This document shows positions 62,414-64,000 of a stretch of DNA of 64,000 nucleotides, piece by piece. The DNA lies in contig NZ_JAHBDK010000025.1 of NCBI RefSeq assembly GCF_019956415.1, positions 1-64,000 of the forward strand, given 5' to 3'. A program made the position numbers and the translations under genes. Origin of the DNA: Pseudomonas sp. GL-B-19 (GTDB lineage: Bacteria > Pseudomonadota > Gammaproteobacteria > Pseudomonadales > Pseudomonadaceae). Positions within the stretch are counted from its first letter, which is position 1. The number at the start of each line of letters is the position of its first letter. The notes beneath the pieces are model-generated. The model was not told where the DNA came from, searched no databases, and worked only from the letters and a program-made list of their open reading frames with translations.

Positions 62414-63772
62414 TTAGTGCTTCTCACCAGCGAGCTTGTGCTCAAGGTAGTGGATGTTGACTCCACCTTTGCAGAAGCCTTCATCACGGACCAGATCGCG
62501 GTGCAGCGGGATGTTGGTCTTGATCCCGTCGACAACGATTTCGTCCAGCGCATTGCGCATGCGCGCCATGGCTTCTTCACGGGTTGCGCCGTAGGTGATC
62601 AGCTTGCCGATCAACGAATCGTAGTTCGGCGGAACGGCATAACCACTGTACAGGTGCGAATCGACGCGAACGCCGTTGCCGCCTGGTGCGTGGAAATGCT
62701 TGACCGTGCCTGGGCTCGGCATGAAGGTTTTCGGGTCTTCGGCGTTGATTCGGCATTCCAGGGCGTGACCGCGGATCACCACGTCGTCCTGGGTGTACGA
62801 CAACTTGTTGCCAGCGGCGATGCTGAGCATCTCCTTGACGATGTCGATGCCGGTAACCATTTCCGAAACCGGGTGCTCTACCTGGACACGAGTGTTCATC
62901 TCGATGAAGTAGAAGTGGCCGTTCTCGTAAAGGAACTCGAAGGTGCCGGCGCCACGGTAGCCGATGTCGATGCACGCCTTGACGCAGCGAGCGAGGACTT
63001 CCTGTCGTGCTTTCTCGTCGATGCCCGGTGCCGGCGCTTCTTCGAGAACCTTCTGGTGACGACGTTGCAGCGAGCAATCGCGGTCGCCCAGATGGATGGC
63101 CTGGCCCTGGCCGTCGGAAAGTACCTGGACTTCCACGTGGCGTGGGTTGGTCAGGAATTTTTCCAGATAGACCATCGGGTTGCCAAACGCCGCGCCAGCT
63201 TCGGAGCGGGTCAGTTTCGCAGAAGAGATCAGGTCTTCTTCGTTATGCACAACGCGCATGCCGCGACCACCACCGCCGCCAGCGGCCTTGATGATCACCG
63301 GGTAACCGACTTCGCGACCGATGCGCAGAGCGGTTTCTTCGTCTTCAGGCAGTGGGCCGTCGGAACCCGGAACGGTTGGAACGCCCGCAGCGATCATGGC
63401 GTGCTTGGCCGATACCTTGTCGCCCATCAGGCGAATGGTGTCGGCTTTGGGGCCAATGAAGGCGAAGCCGGAGTTCTCGACCTGTTCAGCGAAATCAGCG
63501 TTTTCCGCAAGGAAACCGTAGCCTGGGTGAATGGCGGTAGCGCCGGTCACTTCAGCTGCGGCGATGATTGCCGGGATGTGCAGGTAAGAGTGCGCGGCCG
63601 AGGCCGGACCGATGCAGACGGATTCGTCTGCCAGGCCCAGGTGCATCAGTTCTTTGTCGGCCTTGGAGTAAACGGCGACAGTCTTGATGCCCATCTCTTT
63701 GCAGGCACGCAGGATCCGCAGGGCAATCTCACCGCGGTTGGCGATCAGAACTTTTTCCAACTTCGCAGTCAT
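62414..63772 (-). CDS. accC: Biotin carboxylase subunit of acetyl-CoA carboxylase
   Basis: A 452-residue ATP-grasp enzyme: [20 protein letters not shown] near the start, [14 protein letters not shown] as the glycine-rich ATP loop, [20 protein letters not shown] with catalytic residues, and [21 protein letters not shown] end. It carboxylates biotin on AccB in the first step of fatty-acid synthesis. I chose ATG 63772 (MTAKLEKVL) with GGAGAAAC upstream. It lies 17 bases after accB. Confidence 0.98.
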   Translation of the reverse strand: MTAKLEKVLIANRGEIALRILRACKEMGIKTVAVYSKADKELMHLGLADESVCIGPASAAHSYLHIPAIIAAAEVTGATAIHPGYGFLAENADFAEQVENSGFAFIGPKADTIRLMGDKVSAKHAMIAAGVPTVPGSDGPLPEDEETALRIGREVGYPVIIKAAGGGGGRGMRVVHNEEDLISSAKLTRSEAGAAFGNPMVYLEKFLTNPRHVEVQVLSDGQGQAIHLGDRDCSLQRRHQKVLEEAPAPGIDEKARQEVLARCVKACIDIGYRGAGTFEFLYENGHFYFIEMNTRVQVEHPVSEMVTGIDIVKEMLSIAAGNKLSYTQDDVVIRGHALECRINAEDPKTFMPSPGTVKHFHAPGGNGVRVDSHLYSGYAVPPNYDSLIGKLITYGATREEAMARMRNALDEIVVDGIKTNIPLHRDLVRDEGFCKGGVNIHYLEHKLAGEKH

Positions 63773-63789
63773 CAAAGTTTCTCCGCGGT

Positions 63790-64000
63790 TCAAACGATGG
63801 TGAACAGCGGTTGGTCGTACTCAACCGGCTGGCCGTCTTCGACGAGGATGGATTCGATCACGCCGCTGGTTTCAGCTTCGATGTGGTTCATCATCTTCAT
63901 GGCTTCGACGATGCACAGGGTGTCGCCTTTTTTCACGGTCTGGCCGACTTCAACGAACGAAGGCGAGGATGGCGAAGATTTGCGATAGAACGTACCGACC
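63790..64000 (-). CDS. accB: Biotin carboxyl carrier protein (partial, N-terminus outside)
   Basis: The last 69 codons of accB run off the right edge. The visible part ends FTIV preceded by PVEYDQPL, and contains [17 protein letters not shown] with the biotinylated lysine of the E(A)MKMM motif, and CIVEAMKMM context. AccB carries biotin between AccC and the carboxyltransferase. It forms the usual accB-accC operon with the next gene. The window ends in the domain before the biotinyl hairpin, so the full length cannot be judged. Confidence 0.96.
   Translation of the reverse strand, partial: VGTFYRKSSPSSPSFVEVGQTVKKGDTLCIVEAMKMMNHIEAETSGVIESILVEDGQPVEYDQPLFTIV

Overview
The window looks like a chromosomal segment of a fluorescent-group Pseudomonas. 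The evidence is high GC, a purD-purH-fis-dusB-prmA-accC-accB neighbourhood next to a RetS-type hybrid kinase, a urea-transport/urease operon with a PitA-like acetyltransferase inside it, and many REP-type palindromes of two families (one built on GGAGCTGGCTTGCCAGC, the other on GGGAGCGAGCCTGCTCGCG). No rRNA, tRNA, IS element, prophage or CRISPR array was seen.

Layout. 1-5.5 kb: end of a psiF gene, an AI-2E-type permease, a YegD-like Hsp70, the co-chaperone pair cbpA-cbpM behind a near-consensus sigma-32 promoter, and a soluble histidine kinase. 5.7-16.8 kb: two consecutive giant toxin-like genes, each with a dermonecrotic-toxin-like N-terminal part, leucine-rich repeats and a C-terminal NEL-type E3 ubiquitin ligase domain. 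16.9-27.2 kb (minus strand): urtABCDE, ureD, ureA, two acetyltransferases, ureB and ureC, headed by a sigma-54 promoter. They form one nitrogen-scavenging unit in which urea is imported and hydrolysed; ureEFG are not here. 27.5-28.6 kb: a small DUF6124 gene with a structured leader, then a three-unit REP array. 28.6-33.8 kb (minus): a copper module with two DUF2946 proteins, a PCu(A)C chaperone, the OprC copper receptor and a PepSY membrane protein. 34.4-42 kb: a divergent cobalamin cluster, cobL-cbiD-cobK leftward and cobG-cobH-cobI-cobJ rightward.

42.2-52.5 kb: an AT-rich leader and a 2372-residue toxin with a TcdA/TcdB-type glycosyltransferase domain, a candidate Cys-His-Asp protease centre and a glycine-rich pore-forming-like region; then marC; then an operon of three related small proteins of unknown function. 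52.5-64 kb (minus): retS, purD, purH, dusB-fis, a zinc-ribbon DUF3426 membrane protein, prmA, accC and the end of accB.

The housekeeping backbone (ure/urt and retS-pur-fis-acc) flanks accessory DNA. Three giant proteins with eukaryote-directed domains, an adjacent histidine kinase and RetS, a regulator of the Gac/Rsm switch, suggest a host- or predator-directed arsenal. The least explained elements are the paired NEL proteins, the three-gene family at 50.2-52.5 kb, and the structured leader at 27.96-28.04 kb.
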